DNA of 64,000 bases from Rhizobiaceae bacterium (GTDB lineage Bacteria; Pseudomonadota; Alphaproteobacteria; Rhizobiales; Rhizobiaceae). Positions 29,675-37,741 of the stretch are shown in pieces; the stretch's first letter is position 1, and every line of letters begins with the position of its first letter. Where the stretch lies: NCBI GenBank assembly GCA_017644005.1, contig JAEPMJ010000001.1:372001-436000 (forward strand). Direction: 5' to 3'. Below the pieces are notes generated by a model. It saw nothing but the letters and a program-made list of their open reading frames with translations, made no database searches and was not told the DNA's origin. The position numbers and the translations under genes were made by a program.

Positions 29675-30450
29675 TTCTCCTTGGCGGCGAGCGGCGGGGT
29701 CTTGTCGAAAGTGGCCCGCACGAGGTGGTACATGTGACCCGCAAGGGCCATTGCGTTGTCGCGGTCGAGATCGAGCGCGCGGTAGAACGTCTCCATCTCG
29801 ACACGCACGGCGCGTGGCGGAAGGGAGGCAATACGGCCCGCGACTTCACCTGCCCGCGCCATCAGCTTTCCGGGCTCAACGATTTCATTGATCAGGAAAC
29901 AGCGCCGCGCCTCTTCGGCGTCGATCGCCTCTCCGGTCAGAGCCATCCAAAGCGCAGCAGATTGCGGGATCTGGCGGCCCAGACGCGTTACGCCTCCGGC
30001 GCCGGGCATGCCGTAGGCGATTTCGGGCATGCCGAATCTGGCGCCCGGAACCGCGATGCGCAGGTCGGTCAACAGCAACAGGTAGATCATTCCCTGCCCC
30101 ATGCACGGCCCGTTGACCGCCGCGATCATCGGTTTGGTACGGCGGAGCGAAAGGATCTCCGTCTCCCAGCCCGGATATTCGGCTGTGTCTCCGGCACGAC
30201 GCGGCGTCAGATGACGGTCGACAATCTCGGCCGTGCTACGTTCCCGCCGTGCGGTTTTCACGTCATCGCCGGCGCAATAGGCGCGGTCGCCCGCAGCGGT
30301 CCAGATACCGCAGCGCACCTCGGGGTCGGAATAGAAGTCCTTCAAAATGCCGTAGAGTTGCTCGTGCAGTTCCGGCGTCAACACGTTGACCGGCGGGTTG
30401 TCCAGAGTGAGCGTCGCTACCCCGTCCGATTTTTCATACCTGAACATCAA
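29671..30450 (-). CDS. Enoyl-CoA hydratase/isomerase family protein
   Basis: 259 residues of the crotonase fold. The oxyanion-hole regions are AYCAGDDV and NGPCMGQGM. At the first catalytic Glu position of hydratases the region reads FGMPEIAYGMPGAGG, with one Glu visible and the second position replaced by Gly, so activity may be isomerase or another crotonase reaction rather than hydration. It is overlapped on both sides, by the permease gene and by the acyl-CoA ligase gene (4 bases each). Confidence 0.85.
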   Translation of the reverse strand: MMFRYEKSDGVATLTLDNPPVNVLTPELHEQLYGILKDFYSDPEVRCGIWTAAGDRAYCAGDDVKTARRERSTAEIVDRHLTPRRAGDTAEYPGWETEILSLRRTKPMIAAVNGPCMGQGMIYLLLLTDLRIAVPGARFGMPEIAYGMPGAGGVTRLGRQIPQSAALWMALTGEAIDAEEARRCFLINEIVEPGKLMARAGEVAGRIASLPPRAVRVEMETFYRALDLDRDNAMALAGHMYHLVRATFDKTPPLAAKEK

Positions 30451-31235
30451 CTGTTTCCCTGTTTTCTGGTTGCGCGGGCGCGCAGGAATTCCGCCAGCCC
30501 CATGGCGAGCGCGGTGACGATGACAAAAAAGGTCGAGATGGCGGCGATGGTCGGATTGATCTCGAAACGCAGGTCGTTCCAGATGCGGACCGGCAGCGTT
30601 TCCGAGCCGCCCATAAGGAACAGCGCAATCACCAGTTCATCGAAGGATACGAAAAAGGCGAATATGAATGCCGCGGCGATGGCCGGTACAAGCGGCGGTA
30701 CGGTGGCGGTCCAGAATGCACGCAGAGGCCCTGCTCCGAATACGCGGGCAGCCTTTTCCAGCGTCGGGTCGGTCTGGCGGTAGGCAGCGCCAACGATCAT
30801 CACCACGAACGGGAGTCCGACCGCCGCGTGGGCGAAGATGAGCGTCACCTCGCTGTCGGTCGAACCGAAGCGGAGCGCCAGCATGAATATTCCCAATGCG
30901 ACGATGACGTTGGGTACGATTGCCGGTGCCAGCATGAGGCCGGTGAAGCCGGCACGCCAGCGCCGCGACAACCGCGTCAGTCCAACCACAGCTGCGGTTC
31001 CAGCCAGCGTGGCAATCAGCGCCGATACGGCGGCCACTCGTAACGAGCGCCAGGTCGCTGCCAGCCAGACCGGATCTGAGAAATAGGCTTCATACCAGAT
31101 AAGTCCCCAGCTTTCCGGCGGAAAGCCGAGGAACCGGTCGCCGCTGAACGACATCGGAGCGACGATCAAAATCGGGAAAAAGAGAAACAACACCCCGAGG
31201 GTAAAAAGAACGGCTGGCAGAAGGCGGTTCTTCAT
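30447..31235 (-). CDS. ABC transporter permease (PotC-like)
   Basis: 262 residues with six predicted helices. The EAA loop reads EKAARVFGAGPLRAFWTATVP. It belongs to the spermidine/putrescine-type permease family and pairs with the preceding PotB-like permease (three bases apart). It overlaps the downstream crotonase gene by four bases. Confidence 0.9.
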   Translation of the reverse strand: MKNRLLPAVLFTLGVLFLFFPILIVAPMSFSGDRFLGFPPESWGLIWYEAYFSDPVWLAATWRSLRVAAVSALIATLAGTAAVVGLTRLSRRWRAGFTGLMLAPAIVPNVIVALGIFMLALRFGSTDSEVTLIFAHAAVGLPFVVMIVGAAYRQTDPTLEKAARVFGAGPLRAFWTATVPPLVPAIAAAFIFAFFVSFDELVIALFLMGGSETLPVRIWNDLRFEINPTIAAISTFFVIVTALAMGLAEFLRARATRKQGNS

Positions 31236-31238
31236 GGA

Positions 31239-32084
31239 TCACACTTCGCGTGGCGAATAGAGGAACCGCGCTGCCACCAGGCGCACAAGCGCCAGAAGCA
31301 CAACCGTCGAAACCAACAGAACTATCGCCATGGCGGCGGCGAAACCCCAATTGGCCTGCGCGATCTGGTTGACGATCATATTGCCGAGCAGCACGTCGCG
31401 GCGGCCGCCGACAAGCGCGGGGACAATGAAAAAGCCCATCGAGAGGATGAATATGACCGACCAGCCGGTGAGCGCGCCTTCCAGGCTCAGCGGCAGGAAA
31501 ACGCGGCGGAACGCAGCGAATGGCGGCGCCCCGCATACGCGCGCTGCGCGCACGAGGCCGGGATCTATCTCCGTCATCGCCGAATAGCAGGTGACGACCA
31601 TGATCGGCAGCAGGATCTGCACCATGGCCACATAGACCGAGCCGGTGGTGAACATCAGCGTCATCGGCTGATCGATGATCCCCGTCCACAGCAGGGCGCT
31701 GTTGACGATCCCCTCGCGACCCAGAACCACCATCCAGGCATAAGTCCGCACGAGAATGCTCATCCACAGCGGCACGAGAACGAGGAAAAGCAGCAGCGGC
31801 CTGCGGCGCTCGGGCTGACCGACGATGAAGAGCGCCATCGGATAACCGATCAACAGGCAGATCGACGCCACAGTCGCCGAAACGAAAAGCGTGTTCCAGT
31901 ACACGGTCAGATATACCGAGCGCGTGAAGAAGCGATCGAAATGCGCCAGCGAAAATTCCGGCGCAAAAACCGCCTCGACGAACACGAATGCAACCGGCAC
32001 CGCGAACATCGCAAATACAAGCGCCAGTGCAGGTATCAGAGGGAAATGGCGGCCGAAACGCATCGCTGTCAGAGAACCCGTCAT
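31239..32084 (-). CDS. ABC transporter permease (PotB-like)
   Basis: 281 residues, six helices, with the EAA loop VRAARVCGAPPFAAFRRVFLP. It is the first permease of a polyamine-type ABC importer; family members also carry other cationic or carboxylate compounds. It lies 63 bases after the binding-protein gene, separated by a hairpin. Confidence 0.9.
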   Translation of the reverse strand: MTGSLTAMRFGRHFPLIPALALVFAMFAVPVAFVFVEAVFAPEFSLAHFDRFFTRSVYLTVYWNTLFVSATVASICLLIGYPMALFIVGQPERRRPLLLFLVLVPLWMSILVRTYAWMVVLGREGIVNSALLWTGIIDQPMTLMFTTGSVYVAMVQILLPIMVVTCYSAMTEIDPGLVRAARVCGAPPFAAFRRVFLPLSLEGALTGWSVIFILSMGFFIVPALVGGRRDVLLGNMIVNQIAQANWGFAAAMAIVLLVSTVVLLALVRLVAARFLYSPREV

Positions 32085-32100
32085 GTTTCTAGAAGTCGGT

Positions 32101-32136
32101 GCGGCGGCCTATCGCGGGTCGCGTCCGGGCCGCCGC
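32101..32136 (-). other. Intercistronic hairpin after the binding-protein gene
   Basis: GCGGCGGCC pairs with GGCCGCCGC (9 bp) around an 18-base loop, without a T-tract. The position, directly after the binding-protein stop and before the permease, suggests differential mRNA stability to keep the binding protein in excess. Confidence 0.5.
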
Positions 32137-32147
32137 TCGGTGCTGCC

Positions 32148-33209
32148 TCAGTCGAGCAGCCACTCCTGCCAGCGCTCCTGAAGCGCATCCATGTTCTTGG
32201 CCCAGAACACGGCGTCGACAACGAACTGGCCAGCGATGTTGTCGGGATGGGTCGGCAGTTCGCGACCGACCTCAGGGTCGATATGGTCATAGAGACCCTT
32301 CACCATGCCGGGATAGGCAACCATCTTTGCAAACTCCGCGCTGCGCTGCGGATCGCCGATCATGAAGCCGATGTACTGCTCGGCTTCCTTCTTGTGCTTG
32401 GTTCCCTTCAGGATACCGACATAAGACGGCTTGAGCGCACCGCCGTTCCACACGGTTTCAACCGGCACACCCTCCTGCTTCAGCTGGGTGATGCGACCGT
32501 TCCAGGCGGTCGTGAATGCCACCTCGCCATCAGCAAGCATCTGCACGGGCTGGGCGCCTGCCGTCCACCAGGCCACGACATGCGGCTTGATCTCGTCGAG
32601 TTTCGCGAATGCCCGATCCACGCCCTCTTCGGTGGCAAGTATGGAATAGACCTCCTTTGCGTCGACGCCTTCGGCGAGCAGAGCGAATTCGAGGTTTTCC
32701 ATGACCGAATCCTGCATCGCGCGCGGACCCGGGAAGCTCTCGACGTCCCAGAAATCGGCCCAGCTGGTCATCTGCTTGCCTTCCGGCAGTTTGTCGGTGC
32801 GCTGAGCGATGACGGTCGAATAGGTCGCCGCAATTCCGGCATCCGCGAGCTTGGCATCTTCGGGCAGAAGATTGCCCGGGTCGGCCACAGACCAGTCGAT
32901 CGGCTCAAGCCAACCCTCAAGCGAAGCGGTGGCATAGTCGATGGGCGTCAGTTCAGCGACATCCCAGATCGGATTGCCGGCCTGCATCATCGCACGCATG
33001 GCTGAAACACGATCTGTCGTTGCCAGCGCCTTGATGCGGATTCCCGTCGCCTCGGCAAAAGGCTTGTCGAACAGCATGTCCATCACCTGCGCGAGTCCGC
33101 CGCCGGAGCCGGCATAGGTGATCTCGACATCCTGCGCGGCAGCACCGGCTGTTGCCAGGGGCATCGCCACAACCGCGGCAAGAAGACTTCTTCGTGTGAG
33201 ACTTTTCAT
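32148..33209 (-). CDS. ABC transporter extracellular solute-binding protein (polyamine type)
   Basis: 353 residues. The signal peptide MKSLTRRSLLAAVVAMPLAT contains TRRSLL, which resembles a twin-arginine export signal. The mature part has the PotD/PotF-like fold (SWADFWDVESFPGPRAM, AFTTAWNGRI). The ATG at 33209 has GGGAGAG upstream; the frame is open 50 codons further without homology. It lies 23 bases after the ATPase gene. The ligand is unknown. Confidence 0.88.
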   Translation of the reverse strand: MKSLTRRSLLAAVVAMPLATAGAAAQDVEITYAGSGGGLAQVMDMLFDKPFAEATGIRIKALATTDRVSAMRAMMQAGNPIWDVAELTPIDYATASLEGWLEPIDWSVADPGNLLPEDAKLADAGIAATYSTVIAQRTDKLPEGKQMTSWADFWDVESFPGPRAMQDSVMENLEFALLAEGVDAKEVYSILATEEGVDRAFAKLDEIKPHVVAWWTAGAQPVQMLADGEVAFTTAWNGRITQLKQEGVPVETVWNGGALKPSYVGILKGTKHKKEAEQYIGFMIGDPQRSAEFAKMVAYPGMVKGLYDHIDPEVGRELPTHPDNIAGQFVVDAVFWAKNMDALQERWQEWLLD

Positions 33210-33232
33210 CACTACTCTCCCAGTTGTTTCCG

Positions 33233-34267
33233 TTATTCGTGAAGTGCGGTCGCGTCGTCCCGCATGAAGCCGACCGTGATCGTTTCGCCCCGCGCGGGCA
33301 GCGACAGCGCGCCGCTTCGCGGTTCCGACATGCGCAGAGGGAGGCCGCTTGCGAGACACAAGCGCAGTTCGGTCGTCGCTCCGCGAAAGGCCACATCCTG
33401 CACGGTCGCTTCGAAGCGGATATCCGACCGATCAGGCGAGCGGGTCAGCTTTTCCGGCCGGAGACTGAGCGCCACTGCATGGTCCGGCGCGTGATCCAGC
33501 CCGACAGCCGAGACGTGGGAGCCGTCATCCATGGGTACGATGTTCGTGCGCCCGATAAAGTCGGCCACAAAGCGGCTGGCAGGCCTGTCGTAGAGAGCGC
33601 CGGGCGTGTCGAGCTGACGTATCCTGCCGGCATCCATCAGCGCGATGCGGTCCGACAGCGTCAACGCTTCGCCCTGATCGTGCGTAACGAACACCACGGT
33701 GGTGCCGAACTCGCGATGCAGGCGGCGGATTTCTTCCTGGAGCTCTTCGCGGAGTTTAAGATCGAGCGCCGACAGGCTCTCGTCCATCAACAGCACCGGC
33801 GGCTCGGCGACGACGGCGCGCGCAAGCGCCACTCTCTGCCTCTGCCCACCGGAAAGTGCGGCCGGCCGCCGCGTGCCGTAACCGGCGAGTTGCACCATTT
33901 CCAGCGTGCGCTCAACGCGTTGCTTGATCTGCGGACCGGCGACCCCGCGCATGCGCAGGGGAAAGGCGACGTTTTCGAACACGCTCATATGCGGGAACAG
34001 CGCGAAGCTCTGGAAGACCATTCCGACATTGCGCTTTTCCGGCGGAAGAGCTCCGACGGCTCTCTCCCCGATATAAACTTCGCCGGATGTCGCGCGGTCG
34101 AAACCGGCGAGAATATTCAGCGCGGTCGTCTTGCCCGAGCCGCTTGGCCCCAGCAGCGTAATGAACTCGCCGGCATCGATATTCAGGCAGAAATCATCGA
34201 GCGCGACCACGCTTCCGAAGCTGCGCGACACGTTCTGGAACCTGACCGGCGCTCTTCCCTGATTCAT
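33233..34267 (-). CDS. ABC transporter ATP-binding protein (PotA-like)
   Basis: 344 residues. Walker A GPSGSGKT (40-47), signature LSGGQRQRVALAR, Walker B VLLMDESLSALD and a C-terminal TOBE domain. It energises the polyamine-type importer encoded downstream and is the first gene of that operon, divergent from a TetR regulator. Note Walker B reads DES rather than DEP; the catalytic Glu is kept. Confidence 0.92.
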   Translation of the reverse strand: MNQGRAPVRFQNVSRSFGSVVALDDFCLNIDAGEFITLLGPSGSGKTTALNILAGFDRATSGEVYIGERAVGALPPEKRNVGMVFQSFALFPHMSVFENVAFPLRMRGVAGPQIKQRVERTLEMVQLAGYGTRRPAALSGGQRQRVALARAVVAEPPVLLMDESLSALDLKLREELQEEIRRLHREFGTTVVFVTHDQGEALTLSDRIALMDAGRIRQLDTPGALYDRPASRFVADFIGRTNIVPMDDGSHVSAVGLDHAPDHAVALSLRPEKLTRSPDRSDIRFEATVQDVAFRGATTELRLCLASGLPLRMSEPRSGALSLPARGETITVGFMRDDATALHE

Positions 34268-34293
34268 CGTTGGTCCGATTTTCCGACGTTAGC

Positions 34294-34317
34294 GTCATTA
34301 ATGACATTGACGTCATT
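34294..34317. promoter_or_regulatory. Palindromic operator between the PotA-like gene and the TetR gene
   Basis: A perfect 12-bp palindrome GTCATTAATGAC (34294-34305) is followed by a second dyad centred on TGACGTCA (34308-34315), so GTCATT/AATGAC half-sites occur three times. It lies in the 75-base gap between the divergent starts and is a strong candidate site for the adjacent TetR protein, controlling both operons. Confidence 0.65.
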
Positions 34318-34342
34318 TATTGAACGAGTCAATATCCGCAGG

Positions 34343-35029
34343 ATGACTGATCAGGTGGAACACGCGGCCGAAAAAAGCCCGTCCGAAGAACTGGCTTTCG
34401 ATTACGCGGTGCTGATGGAGCAACGCACTGAAGCGCTGCGCGGCCGGCCGAAACGCGTTCGCACGCGCGCGCGCATCCTTGCCGCAACGGTGCGCCAGCT
34501 TGCCGCCGAGGGTTACGAAGGGCTCACCGTGGATGGCATCTGTGCCACCGCAGACATCGCGCGCGGCACCTTCTATCTCTATTATCCCGACCGGGCGACG
34601 ATTGCGGTCGCGGTCTACCGGATGTTCTGGACCGCCGTTTATCAGCTCAGGCCACGGGTGCGCGATCACAATTTGAATCAGCGCATCCGCGTCGCCAACG
34701 CCTTTTACCTGTCGCTCTATTCACGCAACGCACGGTTCCTGGCTGGGCAGGCATCACTGTCACGCGAGCGGCCCGATTTTGCCCGATGGCACGACAGCAT
34801 GAACCACCGGTGGGCCCAGATAATCGCCAACAACATGCCCGGCAGCATGCCCCGCGATGAAAAGGTGCTGCGCGCCCATGCCCTTGTGGCGATGGCCGAC
34901 GAACTTCTGAGCAGCATCTTCACCGAGCACACGCGCAGCCTTCTGCACTGGAAGGAACACCCCGAAAAACTCGCGGACAGCCTGACGGCTATCTGGACCC
35001 GCGTCGTTATCGGCCCGAGCCGGGGCTGA
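34343..35029 (+). CDS. TetR-family transcriptional regulator
   Basis: 228 residues. The DNA-binding region GLTVDGICATADIARGTFYLYYPDRATI is the TetR helix-turn-helix (read here in parts). The ATG at 34343 is adopted; an upstream ATG at 34301 is in frame but lies inside the palindromic operator and neither has a clear ribosome-binding site. It is divergent from the ABC-transporter/CoA-ligase operon and precedes a MaoC gene by 17 bases. The ligand may be an acyl-CoA (inference from the genes it flanks). Confidence 0.85.
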   Translation: MTDQVEHAAEKSPSEELAFDYAVLMEQRTEALRGRPKRVRTRARILAATVRQLAAEGYEGLTVDGICATADIARGTFYLYYPDRATIAVAVYRMFWTAVYQLRPRVRDHNLNQRIRVANAFYLSLYSRNARFLAGQASLSRERPDFARWHDSMNHRWAQIIANNMPGSMPRDEKVLRAHALVAMADELLSSIFTEHTRSLLHWKEHPEKLADSLTAIWTRVVIGPSRG

Positions 35030-35046
35030 AAACAAAGGATCAAGGC

Positions 35047-35571
35047 ATGCCGGACGCTTATTCCAAAATCGCGGCATCTCAGGCCGACCTAAGCGATCTG
35101 GTCGGCCGTGAGAGCTTTACGACATGGCGGGTCATCGACCAGGAAGCGGTGAACACGTATGCGACCGCCTCCGGCGATGGAGAAGGCGAGTGGATTCACC
35201 TGGACCCGGAACGTGCTGCGCGTGAGGCCCCTTACGGCGGCACGATCGTTCCGGGGTTTCTCCAGGTTGCCAACCTGACGCGGCTCTTCGGCGAAGCTGT
35301 GACAGGATTCGCCGGCATAGACCCCAACCATGCGCTCAACTACGGCTTCGACCGTCTACGCTTTGTTGCGCCGCTGCCTGTCGGCGCGCAGTTTCGTGCC
35401 CGCATCAAGGTGAATGAAGTGCGCCCGCATTCGACGGGCGGCTTTATCGTCAGGCAGGACGTAGCGCTCGAGCGAAAGACGGACGGCAAACCGACGCTCA
35501 TTGCAGAGTGGCTCTTCTACATCTCGCAAAAGGCGTTTCAGGCGCCTGACGCCGCCAGGCCGCAGAGCTGA
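35047..35571 (+). CDS. MaoC-family (R)-hydratase/dehydratase
   Basis: 174 residues of the hotdog fold. The hydratase-2 motif is visible: ATASGDGEGEWIHLDPERA, then PYGGTIVPGF, equivalent to the catalytic Asp/His region (D...H) and the GGTIVxGF segment. It hydrates or dehydrates enoyl- or hydroxyacyl-CoA. It follows the TetR gene in a likely two-gene unit and would complement the crotonase and ligase across the divergent promoter. Confidence 0.85.
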   Translation: MPDAYSKIAASQADLSDLVGRESFTTWRVIDQEAVNTYATASGDGEGEWIHLDPERAAREAPYGGTIVPGFLQVANLTRLFGEAVTGFAGIDPNHALNYGFDRLRFVAPLPVGAQFRARIKVNEVRPHSTGGFIVRQDVALERKTDGKPTLIAEWLFYISQKAFQAPDAARPQS

Positions 35572-36948
35572 TCAGACCCCGCCCAGCACCTCCGCCACTG
35601 CTTCGGCTGTCTTGCCGACGATCTCGTCGGCCTCGGCGCGCGTCAGGCACAGAGGCGGGGCAAAGCCCAGAATATCTCCCTGCGGCATGGCACGAGCAAT
35701 CACGCCCTTTGCCAGCAGTGCGGCCGAAACCTGCGGCCCGATCTTCTGCGACGGATCGTAGAATTTCCGCGTCTCGCGATCCTCGACGAATTCGACAGCG
35801 CAGAGGAGGCCCTCGCCGCGCACGTCGCCGACATGGGGATGACTGCCGAGCGCGTCCTTCATCGCCTTGTTGAGATAGGCGCCGGTCTCGCCGGCGTTTT
35901 TCACCAGGCCGAGTTCATCGATCAGCTTGAGATTGGCGACACCTGCTGCAGCACCAATCGGATGGGCGGAATAGGTCCAGCCATGGCCGATCGGGCCGTT
36001 TTCGTCGGTGCCCTGTTCCAGCACTTTCCACACTTTGTCGCCGACAATCGAACCGGAGAGAGGAGCATAAGCCGAGGTCAGGCCTTTCGCGATGGTGATG
36101 ATGTCAGGTTCGATACCGTAGTGGTCGGAGCCGAACATCGAGCCAAGGCGGCCAAAGCCGGTCACGACCTCATCGGCGATCAGCAGGATGTCGTGTTTCC
36201 TGAGCACCTTCTGGATCGCCTGCCAGTAGCCCGCCGGCGGCGGAACAATGCCGCCGGTGCCCAGCACAGGCTCGCCGATGAAGGCGGCTACGGTGTCGGG
36301 GCCTTCGCGGGCGATCAGCTTTTCCAACTCATCGGCGCAATGGGCGACAAAGTCCGCTACGCTCATGGCAAGGTCGGGTCGGCGGTAATAATAAGGCGCC
36401 TCGGTGTGGACGATGCGGTCCAGCGGCAGGTCGAACTTGTCGTGGAAGAGCCTGAGCCCGGTCAGAGAGCCGGTGACCAGGCCCGAGCCGTGATAACCGC
36501 GCCAGCGCGAGATGATCTTCTTCTTCTCAGGCCGGCAGAGGATGTTGTTGTAATACCAGACGAGCTTGACGTTGGTTTCGTTGGCGTCGGAGCCGCCGAG
36601 GCCGAAATAGACTTTCGACATCCCCTTCGGCGCGCGCTCCAGCACCATTTTGGCGAGTGTGATCGAGACTTCCGTGCCGTGGCCGACATAGGAATGGTAA
36701 TAGGCGAGCTCGCGCGCCTGCGCCGCTATCGCCTCCGCGATCTCCCGGCGCCCATAACCCACATTGACGCAATAGAGCCCGGCAAATGCATCGAGCAGAC
36801 GGTTGCCGTCGCGATCCTCGATGTGGACTCCGGAGCCACCGCTGACGATGCGGCTCGGCGCCTCGCCGCGCGCAAACTGTGCCAGGTGCGTCGATGGATG
36901 GAAGAAGTTCTCCCGATCCCATTGGTCAAGCGTGTCATTTTTCAGCAT
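35572..36948 (-). CDS. Class III (omega) aminotransferase, probable diaminobutyrate transaminase of ectoine degradation
   Basis: 458 residues, PLP-dependent. The GSDANETNVKLVWYYNN and ADEVVTGFGRLG segments are typical, with the PLP Lys in TIAKGLTSAYAPL. In proteobacterial ectoine clusters an aminotransferase (doeD/atf) accompanies asnC and a semialdehyde dehydrogenase (doeC/ssd); all three are here on one strand, so conversion of 2,4-diaminobutyrate to aspartate semialdehyde is likely. Sequence alone allows other omega-amino substrates such as polyamines. It overlaps the flavoprotein gene upstream by seven bases. Confidence 0.82.
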   Translation of the reverse strand: MLKNDTLDQWDRENFFHPSTHLAQFARGEAPSRIVSGGSGVHIEDRDGNRLLDAFAGLYCVNVGYGRREIAEAIAAQARELAYYHSYVGHGTEVSITLAKMVLERAPKGMSKVYFGLGGSDANETNVKLVWYYNNILCRPEKKKIISRWRGYHGSGLVTGSLTGLRLFHDKFDLPLDRIVHTEAPYYYRRPDLAMSVADFVAHCADELEKLIAREGPDTVAAFIGEPVLGTGGIVPPPAGYWQAIQKVLRKHDILLIADEVVTGFGRLGSMFGSDHYGIEPDIITIAKGLTSAYAPLSGSIVGDKVWKVLEQGTDENGPIGHGWTYSAHPIGAAAGVANLKLIDELGLVKNAGETGAYLNKAMKDALGSHPHVGDVRGEGLLCAVEFVEDRETRKFYDPSQKIGPQVSAALLAKGVIARAMPQGDILGFAPPLCLTRAEADEIVGKTAEAVAEVLGGV

Positions 36949-37700
36949 ATGCGTCCATCCTCAATTTGAACCCCGTTTGCCTTGGGCCGGCCGAGATCAT
37001 CCCATTCGTCCCATCCGGGAAAACAAAGCGGCTGGTCGTCGGCGACCCCCGCAAGGCGCGACAGCCAGCGGTTCTCCAGACTCTCGAACTGGCGTACGAA
37101 TGTCTCGTCGTCGACATAGGAAAAGCCGTGACCTGCAACACCAAACGATGCATGCGGCGGCAAAACACAGAAGCCCATGTAGTGAAGCGAGAACTGCAAC
37201 GACCAGAGTATCTGGCTGATCTCGCCACCGCGACCGCCGGGAACGAAAACCTCTTCAGGCGCACCTGATGTCACCGAACACAATGCCCGCTTGCCGCGGA
37301 AATAGCCGCGATCATAGCGCATGCGGCTGGTGTAGAGACCGCCAGCCACAAAAACGCGATCCAGCCAACCCTTCAGAATGGCCGGCGTCGAATGCCACCA
37401 GACAGGAAACTGGAAGATGACGAGGTCGGCGCGTTCAAGCTTGCCAATTTCGACTTCAATGTCGCACGGAAGAGCCTTTTCGCGATATGCGTGACGCTGC
37501 TCAGCCAAGGGCGCGAACACGTTCCCGTCAGCGCGGCAGGCGTAGTGATCCGCTTTTTCGACTGGATCGAACCGCTGCCCATAGAGATCCGACACTTCAA
37601 CGGTGTTGCCGTTGCGCTCGAAATGTTGCCGGCCGAGTTCGACGAGCCGTGCGTTGAACGACTTCGGCTCCGGATGCGCAAGTACGAAGAGGATGTTCAT
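36942..37700 (-). CDS. NAD(P)H-dependent flavodoxin-fold oxidoreductase (NQO/MdaB type)
   Basis: 252 residues. The FMN/FAD-binding start NILFVLAHPEPKSFNARLVE and the QFPVWWHSTPAILKGWLDRV segment mark the flavodoxin-like quinone reductase family. It reduces quinones or similar acceptors with two electrons. It is embedded between the M24 hydrolase and the aminotransferase of the ectoine region; a role in that pathway is not established. Confidence 0.85.
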   Translation of the reverse strand: MNILFVLAHPEPKSFNARLVELGRQHFERNGNTVEVSDLYGQRFDPVEKADHYACRADGNVFAPLAEQRHAYREKALPCDIEVEIGKLERADLVIFQFPVWWHSTPAILKGWLDRVFVAGGLYTSRMRYDRGYFRGKRALCSVTSGAPEEVFVPGGRGGEISQILWSLQFSLHYMGFCVLPPHASFGVAGHGFSYVDDETFVRQFESLENRWLSRLAGVADDQPLCFPGWDEWDDLGRPKANGVQIEDGRIC

Positions 37701-37741
37701 CGTGCCGGTACTGACTGCTGAAGTTGCATTAACTTGCCTCT

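Noticed and set aside
27917-29737. 606-codon plus-strand frame over the acyl-CoA ligase
   Set aside because: It is the shadow of the ligase gene; composition is Arg/His-rich with no family motif.
33224-34342. N-terminal extension of the TetR frame
   Set aside because: It would run through the divergent operator and the antisense of the PotA-like gene; TetR homology begins after the ATG at 34343.
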